A stretch of DNA of 64,000 bases, taken from NCBI GenBank assembly GCA_009193035.1, contig SWDT01000081.1, forward strand, positions 284,381-348,380. Reading direction: 5' to 3'. Positions within the stretch are counted from its first letter, which is position 1. Every line of letters starts with the position of its first letter. The notes below the pieces were generated by a model that was not told the origin of the DNA, did not search any database, and saw only the letters and a list, made by a program, of their open reading frames with translations. Made by a program: the position numbers and the translations under genes. Positions 25,701 to 37,463 of this stretch are shown here, in pieces. The stretch comes from Halicephalobus mephisto. Its lineage: Eukaryota; Nematoda; Chromadorea; Rhabditida; Panagrolaimidae.

Positions 25701-26308
25701 CTTTTTAAAAAGGAATCAGAACTGCTAATGAACAGACTAGGCAGACACGATAGATATGTAAGGCTAGCGGGAACGATCACGAACCCGAGGCACATAATGA
25801 TAGAGTACTTGAAAGGAAGTAGGAAGTACCAGGCTCCAAAGAACGTTGCTTTTAAGAACCAGATGTTCCAGACTTCAGCAGAAAAAGACACAATCACTTT
25901 TTCGTTTTACTTTGGACTTGACAACTCGGAAAGCGATCCAGAAACAAAAATGCACGTGAGTTGACTTGGACTACTGGAAGATAACTAACTTATGGTTTTT
26001 AGATAGTGGAAACTAATATTGATATTCTTAGCAGTTTTATAAACTTTCCTCTGCCATCTGAAAAAAGAACATTCCTAGACTACGCTAGACGAATAGCCTA
26101 CTGGGTAATGGGGTATGATTCCCAGCTTACACTGGATGACTTTGCTGACTTGAAGAAACTGGTGCAACGAGCACGTCCCGTTGAAGACATTCATGTAGAA
26201 AACAAAGCTAAAGAACGACTCAAGGAGATCCAGAAAAATAATCATCCTCCAAAATCCGTCTTCTGTAGCTTGAAAGAAGAGGGAATGACGTGTATTATTC
26301 GCAACTAA
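22703..26308 (+). CDS. EDEM3-like ER alpha-mannosidase (GH47 + PA domain) with alternative membrane-anchored form
   Basis: ER-lumen protein that trims mannose on misfolded glycoproteins for ER-associated degradation. Shared exons: 22703-22806, 22848-22994, 23038-23866, 23913-24499, 24551-24680. The long form continues with 25203-25290, 25336-25955 and 26003-26308 (936 aa, close to human EDEM3). The alternative form uses 24777-25040 instead (686 aa). All junctions are phase-consistent. A signal peptide covers residues 1-18. GH47 starts with [33 protein letters not shown] and [18 protein letters not shown] are typical EDEM segments, and the domain ends near [12 protein letters not shown]. The PA domain ([31 protein letters not shown]) is in the long form only. 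The alternative exon encodes one hydrophobic segment ([20 protein letters not shown]) and a short basic tail. Confidence 0.92.
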
Positions 26309-26408
26309 AGTGCTGAATATCGAGGAACTACACGGGTTGGAAACAATGGAGCTAGTCTGATATTCATGCCAGTTTATGTGATATCATTACTAGACACCAG
26401 AAATGAAA

Positions 26409-27591
26409 TCAAGTTGATAAATTTTTCAATTTTTCGTTTAATTCGGAAGCAGAATCAGGTAGTGGAATGTCGTACTCGTGCATGCAATGGATCATTCTTT
26501 GAAAGAGGCACCGATTGTAGATAATGTGGATGCTCCTGGGGTTTTCATAGTCGTAAAACTCCTGAGGGTAGTAGTAAAGGACCTCAGTGACGTCATCGAA
26601 GCACTCCTCGGCTTTGGTGTAGTAGAGGTTGAAGATGCGGGACTTGATATGGCTCAGACCCATAGGACGAGAAAGGGGTTCGGTGTAGCTCTGCAAGTTG
26701 GATGAGAGGGGTTAAAGAGAAAATCAAGTTACCTGGGGGATTCGTTTAGGAGCGAGATCGGAGAAAAGATCAAAATCTTTGTGTTTCTCAAGACTTGGAA
26801 GGACTTGCAAGAGATAGAACTCCATTAGATTGGTGTAGCGACCGGGGGGTGTGGTTTTTCGAGTAACAGGAATGGGCTTGGAGTTGTCAGCTTCAAACTG
26901 AAGTAATTTCCAATTACTAGTGAAAATTATTAGAAATAAGTAAAATTCGTACTTTTTCAATAGAAATATGGACTTTATATCTCTCACTAGATCATAGATC
27001 ATTAATTACCAACATAAATATTTGAAAGCTTGTATACAAGATATGAAAAACAAATAAGTAACATAGTAAAATTTATTTCTTTAATAATTATAATTCATTT
27101 TTGTTAATTTTTGGACATTTCTGAGAAAACCAATTTTGTTTCTTAAGAAATGTCAATGTGATAAAAGTAAGTTTCAAATTTTTCAAAAACTATTTTTTTC
27201 CTAAGAGTTAACTGAGAATAAATTTCGACTCCTGGAGAAATAGATGGTATTGCTTTACATTATAAATAATTATCTTTGGAAAAATCAATGTTTATAAAAA
27301 ACTCACATTTGGATTCTCAACAAAGCCGTCACTTGGGTCCACGGTGCCTTCAGGGATAACCCCATCCAGAATCGCCGACATCATCCGGTTATTATGACTT
27401 CTGTCTGGGGGTTCGTACCCTAGTTTATCCGTACCCGCCAATAGTGATTGCAAATCTACACCGCTATCGTTTTTCCCATTGTCCGTTTGGCTGGTCGAGT
27501 GGTCGGAAGCGGGATCTTCTGAGTCCTGTATCGTCACAGATGCAGTAAAGCCGTTAGGAAGGACATCGTCAGAATCCCCTATATCCACCAT
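26409..27591 (-). CDS. Small divergent BET-like bromodomain protein
   Basis: Exons 27591-27307, 26897-26733 and 26690-26409, all phase 0, 243 aa. Residues 1-100 are acidic and polar with no domain seen. Residues about 105-230 follow the BET bromodomain order: PPGRYTNLMEFYLLQVLPSL (helix Z), KHKDFDLFSDL (where BETs have WPF), SYTEPLSRPMGLSHIKSRI (for YYKIIKTPMDMGTIKKRL), YYTKAEECFDDVTEVLYYY (helix B) and IYNRCLFQRMIHCM (helix C). WPF is absent. The BC-loop Asn is not in its normal place: YENPRS may supply it after about five extra residues. Acetyl-lysine binding is therefore doubtful. The 5' end is only about 190 bases from the divergent CDC23 start, so they probably share a promoter. Family assignment is by motif reading alone. 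Confidence 0.65.
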
Positions 27592-27781
27592 TAGTGTTTG
27601 GTAGAAGAACCGAAACAACAAAATGGAATCAATCGATAGCGGTTTTTCTGTTTCCCGCAGTCGGCATTGGATACGAACGGAAAGTTGTCTGTCTGCTTCT
27701 CTGGCGAAGTGTCTCCGTTAATTTTTCGGATATCTGCGCGCCAATCTTGAATTCCCCTTCGGTTCTCCTGGTGCTGATTCC

Positions 27782-29829
27782 ATGATGGATTCTATGAATG
27801 CAGAATCTAGTGAAGACATCGGGGTCCACAAGACAATCATCAGCGACTTGATTTGGCTGAAGGAAGAAAGCGAGAAGCGATGTCTTTTTGAAACTGCTTT
27901 ATGGTGAATTATCTTCTACTTTTTATATATAGATCTTTTTCCAGGGCCGATGAATGTCTTGTTAATCAATCTCCAGATCTTCTAGACGACGCTACTTTTA
28001 GTTCTCAGGAATCTGAAAGGTCAGTTAAGGATGAAATATTGGCAAATTTCGTAAGAAGCTTGATCAGAAACAAGGAATATCATCGAGCAGTTTTTCATGC
28101 TGAGAAATTTCCTACTCCCTTGTCTCCATTGCATTCTTTTCTTCTTCATTTTGCCGGCTATATGGTGTGCATGAAAAGACAAGCAGAAGCTGATCCGGAC
28201 GTCAACAAGAAGGACGACAGGTTCATCCCAAGGCTTTGTTCGAAACTGACGCTTCTTCGAGTTACTTCTCCCAAGTCTTTCGATTCCTGGACGTTGTATT
28301 TGTGAGTTGACTACCTTTTAAGCAATTTAACTCATGGATTTTAGATTAGGACTTTTGTGGAAGGCTAACCACGATGTGCAAAAAGCCAGACAAGTTCTCT
28401 GTGACGCAATCAAGATGGATGTTCGTTGCTGGCCGGCTTGGGAAGCTCTTGCCTCGTTGATCAAGGAGAAAGCCGAGCTGTACACTATTCGGAGTGTTGT
28501 TCCGAATACTTCGTGGTTTTACAAGCTGTTCTCGGCGAAAGTTTATCAAAAGTTGAATTTACTGAGGAATGCAGTCGATGTCTATGAAGATCTCGCTTTA
28601 AATTCCCTTGGTTATGTTCCTTCCATTGTCGCCGATAATGCTTCAGCCACTTCTTCACTTCAAGAACATGATGCTGCTTGTCAAATGTTTGAAACTTTAA
28701 GGAAGTCCGATCCTTATAGAATTCAGTCGATGGAAGTTTTCGCTGACAGTCTATATATTGGATTCCAGACGGAGAAACTGTATTTGTTGGCCAGGTTCTT
28801 CGAGAAAAGCCACAAGTTTGATTGGAGAACATGCGCAATCATGGGTAAGACCGTATTTCCTGGTAGAATTCACTTACAGCTTTTTTCCAGGAAACTATTT
28901 CTCTCGAACTGGGCAGCATGCCCGAGCTCACAAGATCCTTGTTACTGCTACAAATCTCTCCCCGAAGAATTCTCTCCTTTGGGTTCTTCTTGGACATGAA
29001 TGCATGGAACTTAAGAATCCTACGGATGCTGTTTCCGCGTATTACAAAGCCCTGGAGATTGATCCTCTTCAATACAGAGCCTACTATGGAATCGGCCAGG
29101 TCTACGAGATCTTCAAGTACATTGACTTTGCTCTCTACTTTTACGAAGAGGCTCATCGATGCAGACCGACAGATTCCAGAATGTTGGTAGCGATGGGGGT
29201 GATCTTCTTCCATCTACATAGACATAAGGACGCTGAGAACGCTTTTATCAAAGCGTTCAAAGTTGGGGACATCCAAGGAAATGCTCTAATGAAACTCGGA
29301 AAGTAAGTTTTATTTGATTTACTACGTTCATTGGATGGTAATTGAATTGCAGTCTCTATGAGGAAACCAAAGAGCTTGACCGAGCTGCAAAAGCTTACGA
29401 TACATTCCTTTCTGTCTATGGGGATGAAAACCACGCAGATCAATTCATGATTGCCCATGCTAGTCTATTCTTGGCGAAGTACAACTACGAAAAAGGTAAC
29501 TTGGAAGAAGCTGGTGCCTTTGCTCAGAGATGCTTGGGAGACGAGAATACTAAGGAAGAAGCCCTTTGGGTTATCAAGCAGATTCAAATGAAGCAAGGGA
29601 CGTCAACGCCAAAGCCAGAAGAAGCAATGGAAACGAATATTAGACGTCCTACTGATTTCAAGACTCCGGAGAATTTGGCCCCATTGAGATCCATCAGGTG
29701 AGTAAAGAAGCGAATAGAAGAAATGTTAATGTTATTTGTTATAGGTCAACTGCGACTCGCACCCATAGAGAGGAAGACAACAACTTAATGGCTATCTCAG
29801 ATGATGATGAGGAGATCAGTTTTGGTTAA
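27782..29829 (+). CDS. mat-3: Anaphase-promoting complex subunit CDC23/APC8
   Basis: TPR scaffold of the APC/C ubiquitin ligase, which drives the metaphase-anaphase transition and mitotic exit. Exons: 27782-27903, 27945-28301, 28345-28844, 28891-29302, 29353-29697, 29745-29829. Phases agree and give 606 aa, close to the family's usual length. The diagnostic C-terminal TPR block is clear: WVLLGHECMELKNPTDAVSA, ALEIDPLQYRAYYGIGQVYE and EEAHRCRPTDSRMLVAMG, matching the CDC23 pattern GHEYMEMKN / YRAWYGLGQTYEI / RPNDSRMLVALG. An N-terminal APC8-type region (residues about 1-130) precedes the TPRs. The tail ends acidic (ISDDDEEISFG). Two adjacent ATGs at 27782 and 27785 could both serve. An AATAAA follows near 29837. 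In C. elegans the CDC23 gene is mat-3. Confidence 0.93.
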
Positions 29830-30231
29830 CTTGTAAAATAAAAATTATAGACCTATTTTTGATTTTATTAATGCCTAATTACTTCCAAAGGCTACTGCAC
29901 AAAATGTAGGGGGCGGAGCTTCTGGAGTCAAGAAGAAAGCTGTCCAAGTTTGAGCAAGGACAAAGTTGGCCTTTCTGCAAAGGGAAGGGAAGCGTGCCGA
30001 AATTGTCACATTGCCACTTTTTCCAACCCAGCTGCCTTTCCTCCTTGTTTCTTCCGTTCTGACTTTAGTCTTGTTCAGAATTTTTGAATATTTGGGCAGC
30101 ATTATTTTGAGTATTTATAGTTTGAGAACGGATGTTTTTGGCTTTTGAAGGGTACTGTAAGTTGTATTCAACAAGCATGACATAGAAGTGAATTTGGAAA
30201 TGCTGCCAATTCTGGATTGTGCATCAGTGAG
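29830..30231. other. Intergenic region
   Basis: CDC23 3' UTR followed by the promoter of the TPM-domain gene. A short uORF starts at about 30199 and overlaps the main ATG out of frame. No other gene is seen. Confidence 0.4.
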
Positions 30232-32755
30232 ATGGATCTAGGAACCTTGAAGGGGTTGGCAGTGATTTTCACAGTAGTATTGAAGGGGGCTATTGCTCAG
30301 CAGTTCAGTCCTCCGATATTCTCGCCTTGTCAGTTTCCTGTGCCTAAGAATCGTGAGGTGAGGAATTTTCGAATTTATTTTTGCATTTAGGGAAGGTTTC
30401 AAATGGTTCCTAGTGTGAAAGTAGTTGAATTTTCTAAGTAAGCAACGAAAATGAAACTTGGAGCTTAATTAACGGACTAGAGTTGGTGGGATAATCTAAC
30501 TATCCTGTGAAAGTTGAAGTCTCGTGAAAGGGATAGGACGTGTTTAAAGTCCGTAAATAAATTATTCAATAAAAATTGAACAACCGGCCAAGTTTTGGTT
30601 CCGAAACAAAACTATTAATTTTCTTACTATAGGACTTAAAGTCACAAAAATTGACAATACTTTGACTATTTTGAAAATACCAACAAATAGATCATTTTTC
30701 TGTGCATATTTCACAACATCACAACTGATGAATGTTCTTCGGAAATATCAGAATTTAGTTTTTGAGTTTTCAATCGTTATTTTTCGTTCAGTCGTTTATT
30801 TTTCATCAAAACATGTTTTTTGCGCTACAGTATTCTGTTTAGTTGTTAAAAATTGGGAAAAAATAAATATAAAATAACGTGAAAAATGATGAAATTCAGT
30901 CTGGGACTTCACAAGGAAATTTATTGGATGAATTTTTCATCGGAAAAAACACTCGTTTTTTGGGGTTTTAATATTTCGGAATTAAATTTATTCCATTTAA
31001 AATACAATGAATAAAATATCAAATTTTTAGTTATTTCGACATTTTTGCCGACCTCCCAAAGGTCTGCATTTTCTCTGTGATGTTCATGGGCAACTAGAGC
31101 TGTCAGATCTCCCCCAGATTTCAAATGCCTTCATCAAGCACGAAAGTGTCCTTCAGGAAGGCGGGAAGGACCTGATCGGGATCGCTTTGGTGAAACAACT
31201 TGCTCAACCGATTTCTAGTTCCTTTATTGCTCCAGAAAGCGAGGAGTTCGGATGTTTATTTTCGACACCTTGCTTGAATACTGCTCCTGATCAACTGGAG
31301 AGATTTACTGAGAATTTTAAATTTTTTACACGAGTAAGTTGAAAGTTAAATCGAAAGTGAAACTATATAGCAAGAAGAACCGGAGCGAAGCCGCCAACAC
31401 TCTTTTGACCGAACTGAAACACTTGCTGTTTTCCTTTTTCAGAAATCCATTTTTCATTCTTTTCCCAACGAAATTACTATGTTCCCACTTTACTCAGTGA
31501 CTACAAATCATTTCAGCATCTCGACCACTCTCCAGTTGAGATTGTCTTTTGGGAACAACCCCGGAACAGCAATTCTTTTTTGTGAATATCAAAAATGCTC
31601 AATTTCGATGCTTTTTGAAAGAAAAGAACAGAAAAGCTACAAGACAAACAATTTTACGACGAAATTTAACCCGTCGTCAATTTGGCAGCTTTATTTCCAT
31701 TTTGAAATGGACCTAAATGGGTTTTATGTATTTTTAGGAAAGGGTGCATTTTCCTAGGAATGTTGATGAGATTTAGAGAACAGATTGGGAAAACGGTTTG
31801 AAATATTGCCCGTAAATGGCGAAATAGAAGATTTTCAGAATATCTATTTTATCGAAGTTTTTTGAGTATGAAATTTGACAAGTCTAATAGGAGTACGGGA
31901 TCCCAAAAATTCGAAAATGAGGATAGTGTCTCAGTAATTCTTGTCTCCTATTAGAGTCATCAATTTTTATCAAAAAACAGCTCTACTAAGGGCTACGGAT
32001 AATGTCTGGGAAATTTAAAAATGGGAATTTTCTTAACACTATCCATGACTATCATTAGAGCTATTGAATTACTTTCGAAGAAAATAGCTCCAATAAAAGC
32101 TAGGGATAGTGTTTAAAAAACTGGAAACGAGGATTTTGCAGATATTATCCAAATTTTTACTGAAGTTGATAAATCATTTCCTAAAAAGTTTTAGTAAAAA
32201 TTGTAAATGCTGTGCAGGGAATCCGAAAAAGAAAATTTTTAGAGGTTATCCAGACTTATTGCAGCCGTTTTTGTCCTATAATGCCTCCAATTTCAGGTTT
32301 ATGCAGCCGTGCTGGCCCGGAGATGGTTTGAGGAGAAGAGGTGCCCCACACCCTGGATTCTTGCTTTAGTTTTGACGGACGGCATTGTGAATGACAATAG
32401 GAAACTGACTACTGTCGTTCTCAATACCGATGACCCCAGATTGAAACCCTTCCTCAACAACATCCAATTGGAAATCACAAATCTCATTCTTCAAGGAGTT
32501 CCCTTAGGGGAAGCTTTGAAGGAACTCATCGACCAAGTCGGGTATGCCGTCCGAGAATTCCACATTACTGGAGGGATTCCTAGGAAACACACAATCCCCA
32601 GTTGGGCTTTCCAGCTGACTGCTGTCTCTGTTATCTTGGTCGTTGTGGCCATGATTGTCGAGTGGTGTATCGTCAGACGGAAGCTTCTGGTCAACAGAAA
32701 CCATATGGGGATTCCCTCTGGAGGAGCTAGGAGCAAAACTCATTTGATTTTCTGA
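30232..32755 (+). CDS. TPM-domain single-pass membrane protein (MOLO-1 type)
   Basis: Exons 30232-30357, 31031-31333, 32297-32755; all junctions phase 0; 295 aa. A signal peptide covers about residues 1-23 (GLAVIFTVVLKGAIAQQ). The extracellular TPM-type domain (about 45-240) includes PPKGLHFLCDVHGQLELSDL, KDLIGIALVKQL, YAAVLARRWFEEKRC, ILALVLTDGIVNDNRKLTTV and ILQGVPLGEALKELIDQVGY. One transmembrane helix follows (FQLTAVSVILVVVAMIVEWC), then a short basic cytoplasmic tail. In C. elegans, MOLO-1 is a TPM-domain auxiliary subunit of levamisole-sensitive acetylcholine receptors. Nematodes have many such genes, so the partner of this one is unknown. Intron 2 carries palindromic repeat units. An AATAAA lies about 25 bases after the stop. 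Confidence 0.8.
31880..32168. repeat. Palindromic about 90-base units, three in tandem
   Basis: In intron 2 of the TPM gene. Best units at 31977-32065 (AACAGCTC, GGATAATGTCTGG, AACACTATCCATG, TTAGAGCTATT) and 32085-32168 (ATAGCTCCAATAAA, GGATAGTGTTT, GATATTATCC), with a degraded one before them. Confidence 0.7.
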
Positions 32756-32919
32756 TTACGGGTGTTTTTCCATTTTTGAAATAAAAGTAGGTTCTTTATC
32801 AAGACGAGGATTTGTGACTGCACAAAACTGAACAATTAATTAATTACCACATTGCTAAAACGTCGAAGAAAGAAATCCATATGTCATCTCGAAGTGATAT
32901 TAAAGCTTTGGTGAGGTCT

Positions 32920-34334
32920 TCAAAACTTGGCATCCTTCAGACTTGGCATCTGACCGTAGTTGTTGTAAATGTCTGGATAACCGGGCATTTGATTCATAGT
33001 GGGAGATACTGTATTTTGGCCGTAATAACTAGGAGGGAAGTACCCAAACGTGTAGGGGTTGTACCCCCAGTTGGCCAGTTGACTCGAGGCCACGGGGTTC
33101 TGATGGAGGAGGGCTTCATTCGTGGACGCAGGGTTGAAGCCGGAAGAAGGATCAAATCCAAAGTCGTATTTTATGTCCTTCCCATCGGGGTAGCTGTTGA
33201 AGGTTTTTTCCTTTTCCTCCCATTCCTGGTGGAAGGACATACTGTAGTCCTTGCTGGTTTCGGGGAGATCCTTTTGGTTGGGCTCAGGTGGAGGACTGTC
33301 CCTTGTCTTTATCTTCTTGATGGAGTCCATGTTGTCATCAGAATGACTTCTCTTCAACTCTGGTTCTCCACTGGCCCGCATGAGTTTCTCGAGATTTTTC
33401 TGATTCCTATCCTTGGCTCTTCTGTTCTTGAACCAAATCTGGACCTTGACTTCCGTGAGCCCCAATTGCTTAGCCATAAGTTCCCTGTCATTGCCGTCAG
33501 GATAGGGTTTCGTGGAGAAGAACCTTTCCATGTAAGCTAGTTGTTTCTCGTCAAACTTTGTCCTTTCTCGTTTGGCTGATCTCGGAATGTCTCGAAACGA
33601 ATTTGTGGATCGTATTGTGCTGAAACTAATTTTTTATCGTATTATTTCGAAATCGCCAAATAATTGTAGTAATAGAGAATTGCCCAAATATAATTATTTG
33701 TTGTTTATGGGACTTAAAGATCATTATAATGACAGACTGCTTCCTAGTGAAAAAGTTCATTATATCCCTCAGGGATAGTGTAGACATCAGTTAACCTTTA
33801 ACCATTTTTGTACGTAAAGAGAAACGTGCCAAGTTGTAAGCAAAAATAATAGTAAATGAAAATCTTTGATGCTCTAATCCGTAGTTCGGTTTCTAAATTG
33901 AGCATTTTGTTCACTTCTCTCTGATTAAAAATAAGTCCAATGAACGTTGTGGATAGTGTCTGGGGAATTCAAAATGGGGATCTTTTAGGCATTATCCATG
34001 ATTATCGGACCTGTTAAGTCATTTTCCAAAAAACAACTCCAGCAAAGGGTATGGATAGTGTCTGGGAAATTCAAAAACAAGATTTTCTAGATATTATCCA
34101 TGAGTTCATTGGGATTTTTTTACGATAAAGTTGTGGAAGAACGATGCTTTAGAGAATATAGTCATGAAATGCGAAAACTCACTTTTGCATCAAAGCTGAT
34201 CCAGCAGCAGCAGCTTCCAACGAGTAGGCAGTAGCAGCGGCGGCGGCAGCTGCCATAGCTGTGCTGGTTCCAGGTTGATGAAATCCATAAGTGCCGAAGT
34301 TGTTAGGAGACATAAAATCAGCAGAATTCAGCAT
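32920..34334 (-). CDS. K50 paired-like homeobox transcription factor (first of three)
   Basis: Exons 34334-34183 and 33580-32920, phase 2, 270 aa. The ATG follows an ATTTCAG acceptor closely. The N-terminus has an Ala run (STAMAAAAAAATAYSLEAAA). The homeodomain starts at about residue 52 (SAKRERTKFDEKQLAYMERF) and its recognition helix reads [15 protein letters not shown]. Lys after WF is position 50, which directs binding to TAATCC. Helix 2 (KPYPDGNDRELMAKQLGLTE) is divergent from OTX, GSC and PITX. The C-terminus is Tyr/Pro/Asn-rich (YNPYTFGYFPPSYYGQN), as in activation regions of this class. The acceptor before the homeodomain is weak (CATTCCGAG) but is the only one that keeps frame. I cannot assign an ortholog. 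Confidence 0.82.
33930..34115. repeat. Palindromic about 90-base units, two in tandem
   Basis: Units 33930-34017 and 34034-34115 in the intron of the first homeobox gene. Shared words: CTCCAGCAAA or GTCCAATGAA, GGATAGTGTCTGGGGAATTC or close, and ATTATCCATGA. Confidence 0.7.
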
Positions 34335-34543
34335 TGTTGTTGTTTCCGGTTGATCCGGATCTGAAATCTCAACTTTGAACAACGGAAAGCAATAAACGGA
34401 AAGAGGTAATCAACTGGGATTAAAACCCGATAGTCGATTCCACGCCATGAAAACGGTATTTATCGACCTGAGAGAACGAACAATCGGAATACCAGTAGAC
34501 AGAAAGATCAATTTTTCAGAGGTCTCCAAACAATTGTACAACA

Positions 34544-35640
34544 TCAAGAATGAGGATAAAACTGCCGTGGATACATTGGATGGTTCAGTGAGCAGTTGGG
34601 GCCGGGGTACAGGGTTGCTGGGTTTACTGGTGGGTAGCCATAGTAAGGGGGACATTGCCAATCTGAAAAATTAAAATTACTTTAAAAATCACAAAAAATT
34701 GTCTAGCCAATTTATTTTGAAATTTTTTAAGCATTATCAAAAAAGATCATTGCAGGCATGCTACTCCTTAAATAGTTCAACTTACTTGTCTGCCACCAGG
34801 GAACACCAGGCCCGTAATTCTGACACCCAGAATAATTTTGTGGTCCCTGAGGAAAATTTACAAGTTTTGACTTCAACTCCAGATCGGAACTTTCTACTTT
34901 TAGAGCTTCAAACTCTGTTTTTAGTTCTTGCTTGAAATCGGGGAAATTCGAATCGGAATGCACTTGAGTTGAATCGGAACTGCTGGAAGGAGGACTTGGG
35001 GGACTGTCGTCTGATCTGGAAGAAACTGAATTTCTAGATTTCATCATCTCGAGTGTCCTAGTTGACTGTCGATGCCGGGCTCTTCTGTTTTTGAACCACA
35101 CCTGTAAGAAGGCTTAAGTAGTAAAGAACAAACAACTCCAATAAAGACTTGGATAGTGTTTAGGAAATTGGAAAATGTGGATTTCTTACACACTATTTTA
35201 TTATCTCCTAGAGCTGTTTTTTCGATAACTTTGATGACTCCAATAAAATTATGGGCAGTGTCTAAAGAATTCGAGAATAAGGACTTTCTAGACACTATTC
35301 GAAAGTTTATTGAAACTGCTTTTTAGATAATGATTTTGGAAATCCCAAAACATTAAAATCAGACTGGAAAATCCACATTTCAAACTGTCCAAATATTGGA
35401 AATTTACCGAAATTGGATTTGAAAATAACTTACCATAATTCTGTTTTCTGGGATGCCCAAAGCGTTACTTAACTGCTCTCTTCTGTAGACATCAGGATAA
35501 TGTGTAATCTTAAATACCGCTTCCAGCGCATCCAATTGTTGCTTATTATAGGTAATTCTTTCTCTTCGACCGCCTCTGCTTCTACCGTAATCATTGAAAT
35601 AATTGAGCATATCAAAAGAGAAATTTCCCGAAGGCACCAT
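34544..35640 (-). CDS. K50 paired-like homeobox transcription factor (second of three)
   Basis: Exons 35640-35434, 35101-34786, 34662-34544, phases 0 and 1, 213 aa. The ATG directly follows TTATTTTAG, a likely spliced-leader site or splice from an upstream non-coding exon. The homeodomain occupies about residues 23-82: GGRRERITYNKQQLDALEAV, THYPDVYRREQLSNALGIPE, then [13 protein letters not shown] across the exon 1/2 junction. The intron within the homeodomain just before VWF is also present in the third gene, which supports common origin. Lys50 is present. The C-terminus has a Ser/Pro run and ends with a Pro/Tyr-rich segment (CPPYYGYPPVNPATLYPGP). The HYPDVYRRE pattern resembles OTX/GSC-type proteins. 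The palindromic repeats lie in intron 1. Confidence 0.85.
35128..35323. repeat. Palindromic about 90-base units, two in tandem
   Basis: Units 35128-35221 and 35233-35323 in intron 1 of the second homeobox gene. Both open with ACTCCAATAAA and close with AGAGCTGTTTTT or TATTGAAACTGCTTTT. Confidence 0.75.
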
Positions 35641-37064
35641 CTAAAATAACAATGCCTTTATTATTCTTCCAATTACTGTAATATCAAAAAGTAGGACGCG
35701 AAATGACAACAATGAGATGGACTCGTAAGCTGTTGTTTGGTCGTCGAATCAAAAACTGATCAACTTTCACTGTTCAATTGGTAGCTTTTCGGGGATTTTG
35801 CGGCACGCCTCAAGTCATTGTGTTTTTTAAACCGGAATGCAAACAGTATGTAGTCACAACTGACCAGTACAAAAAAAGTAAAATCTAATATTATTGGATA
35901 AAAAATTGAAATTCAAAAATATCACGATTTACAAATAAAAAAGAGGTGCGTCCTCAAAACCAGATATACTGTAGAATTATAAGAGTGTGATGACCTGACA
36001 AAACATCATTATTATTAAATTGTAGGGGAATCAATAAATTTCCTACAGTCATGAGAATTAATAATCTACAAGAAGACCTCATTTCCTCATTGAAGAAACC
36101 ACCAACGTACTTTACGCAATACTTCAACGAAAGTCAGGTTTTTCCTAAATTGGTCCCATGGGTCACGGACGAAAAAAACAAACAACAATACGTACAGATT
36201 CTGCCCCTCAGGAGAATTCATGGCCTAATGGTTAAATCAAAATTTAACCATTTCGCGTAAAAACTCAAGTTGGGGCGAAAGCGTGAGCTTACTTTTCGCC
36301 GCGATGGAAGGATTAACTCGATTCAAAACCTCTTCTTTCTCAAGGAAAGGGGTACAGACGCAGCAAGGTCAGTTGGGGAATGTCCAGCTAAATTTAAAAT
36401 CAAACTCGAGCTTGATCCGGATGCCGACCGTTTTCCTTGTTTGGTCAGAGAAGGGAGATATTTGCTCATTGGCCGTTCGAGGGGACTCCGCCCACTCTTG
36501 TGGGACTGTGTGTGGAAAAGTGCAAATTCTACAATAAATTAAGTAAAGCAGTAAATTACATAAAATATTGAAACTACATCCCCTACATCATCTTCCCCTC
36601 TCGAGCCCCCTAAATCCCGGGATAATCAGTTCGATCTGATTGTAAGCTGGCTAAGCGGAATTGATTAGAGGAATTATCCACTACTTCTGGATGATCCAAA
36701 AGGCGGGGTTTTCTCAGGTTCATCAACACCCTCGATCGGCAAAGAATAATCCGGACCTATCGGCAGTCATTCTCAGGTCAATCAAATCAACTTTTCTTTG
36801 AATGACCTTGAATTGAGGCAATTGTTAACTTTTCCGTCTCTTGGGCCGTTTTTGGACATGATCCCCATTGAAAGGTAGTTAACAGTTCCTTTGTTAGATG
36901 ATCCGGTAGCAATGAGAAATTGCCCCTAGGGAAGGGAGTGGAGGGTTCCCAACACGGGAGACGGAAACAATGCATCTCATAGACATGCGCGAAATTGAGG
37001 TTCGAATCGTTTAGCAGTTTAGAAGAGAGAGCTGGATAGTGTTCAGAGAACATTGTTCATAAGT

Positions 37065-37463
37065 TCAACAGCCTCGATAAATTTACGAGTAGTGTTTGGG
37101 AACTTCCGATTTCCTCATTTTTTGGATATTTTCCAAATCTTTACCGGAACTGTCAACTCTAGTTTCGAAAAACAGTTCCAATAGAGAGAATGAACTGTGT
37201 TTGGAGAATCAACATTTCCCAATTTCTTGGATACTATCCTTTTTTACTAGATCTGTTAAATTCTCACTAGAAAAACAGCTTCAATAATCCAATAGATAGT
37301 GTTTGTGGATTTCTGATCCTTCAATTTTCTGAATACTATCCAGATTTTTATTGAAGTCGTCAAATTGTCTTAAAAACAGTTCCGAGAAGCTAATGAATAG
37401 TGTTTAGAAAATCCTCATATCCCGACTATTTGGACATTATCCGAAATTTCACGGGAACTGCCA
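37065..37463. repeat. Palindromic about 90-base units, four in tandem
   Basis: Units start near 37065, 37172, 37275 and 37374, a period of about 100 bases. Each begins AACAG(C/T)(T/C) and ends near (A/G)ACTG or a divergent equivalent, with AGTGTTT and ACTATCC-type words inside. Confidence 0.7.

Noticed and set aside
31479..31757. 92-aa plus-strand ORF in the TPM gene intron
   Set aside because: Including it would disrupt the phase-0 junction 31333/32297, and the composition is noise-like.
36221..36232. tRNA A-box-like TGGCCTAATGG
   Set aside because: No B box or cloverleaf arms follow; the next bases form a small unrelated hairpin (AATGGTTAAAT/ATTTAACCATT).
36270..36542. Two overlapping ORFs of about 80-90 codons in a GC-richer island
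   Set aside because: Both frames are open together, with no splice logic or family. More likely regulatory DNA than coding.
36999..37008. tRNA B-box-like GGTTCGAATC
   Set aside because: No matching A box or acceptor stem upstream.
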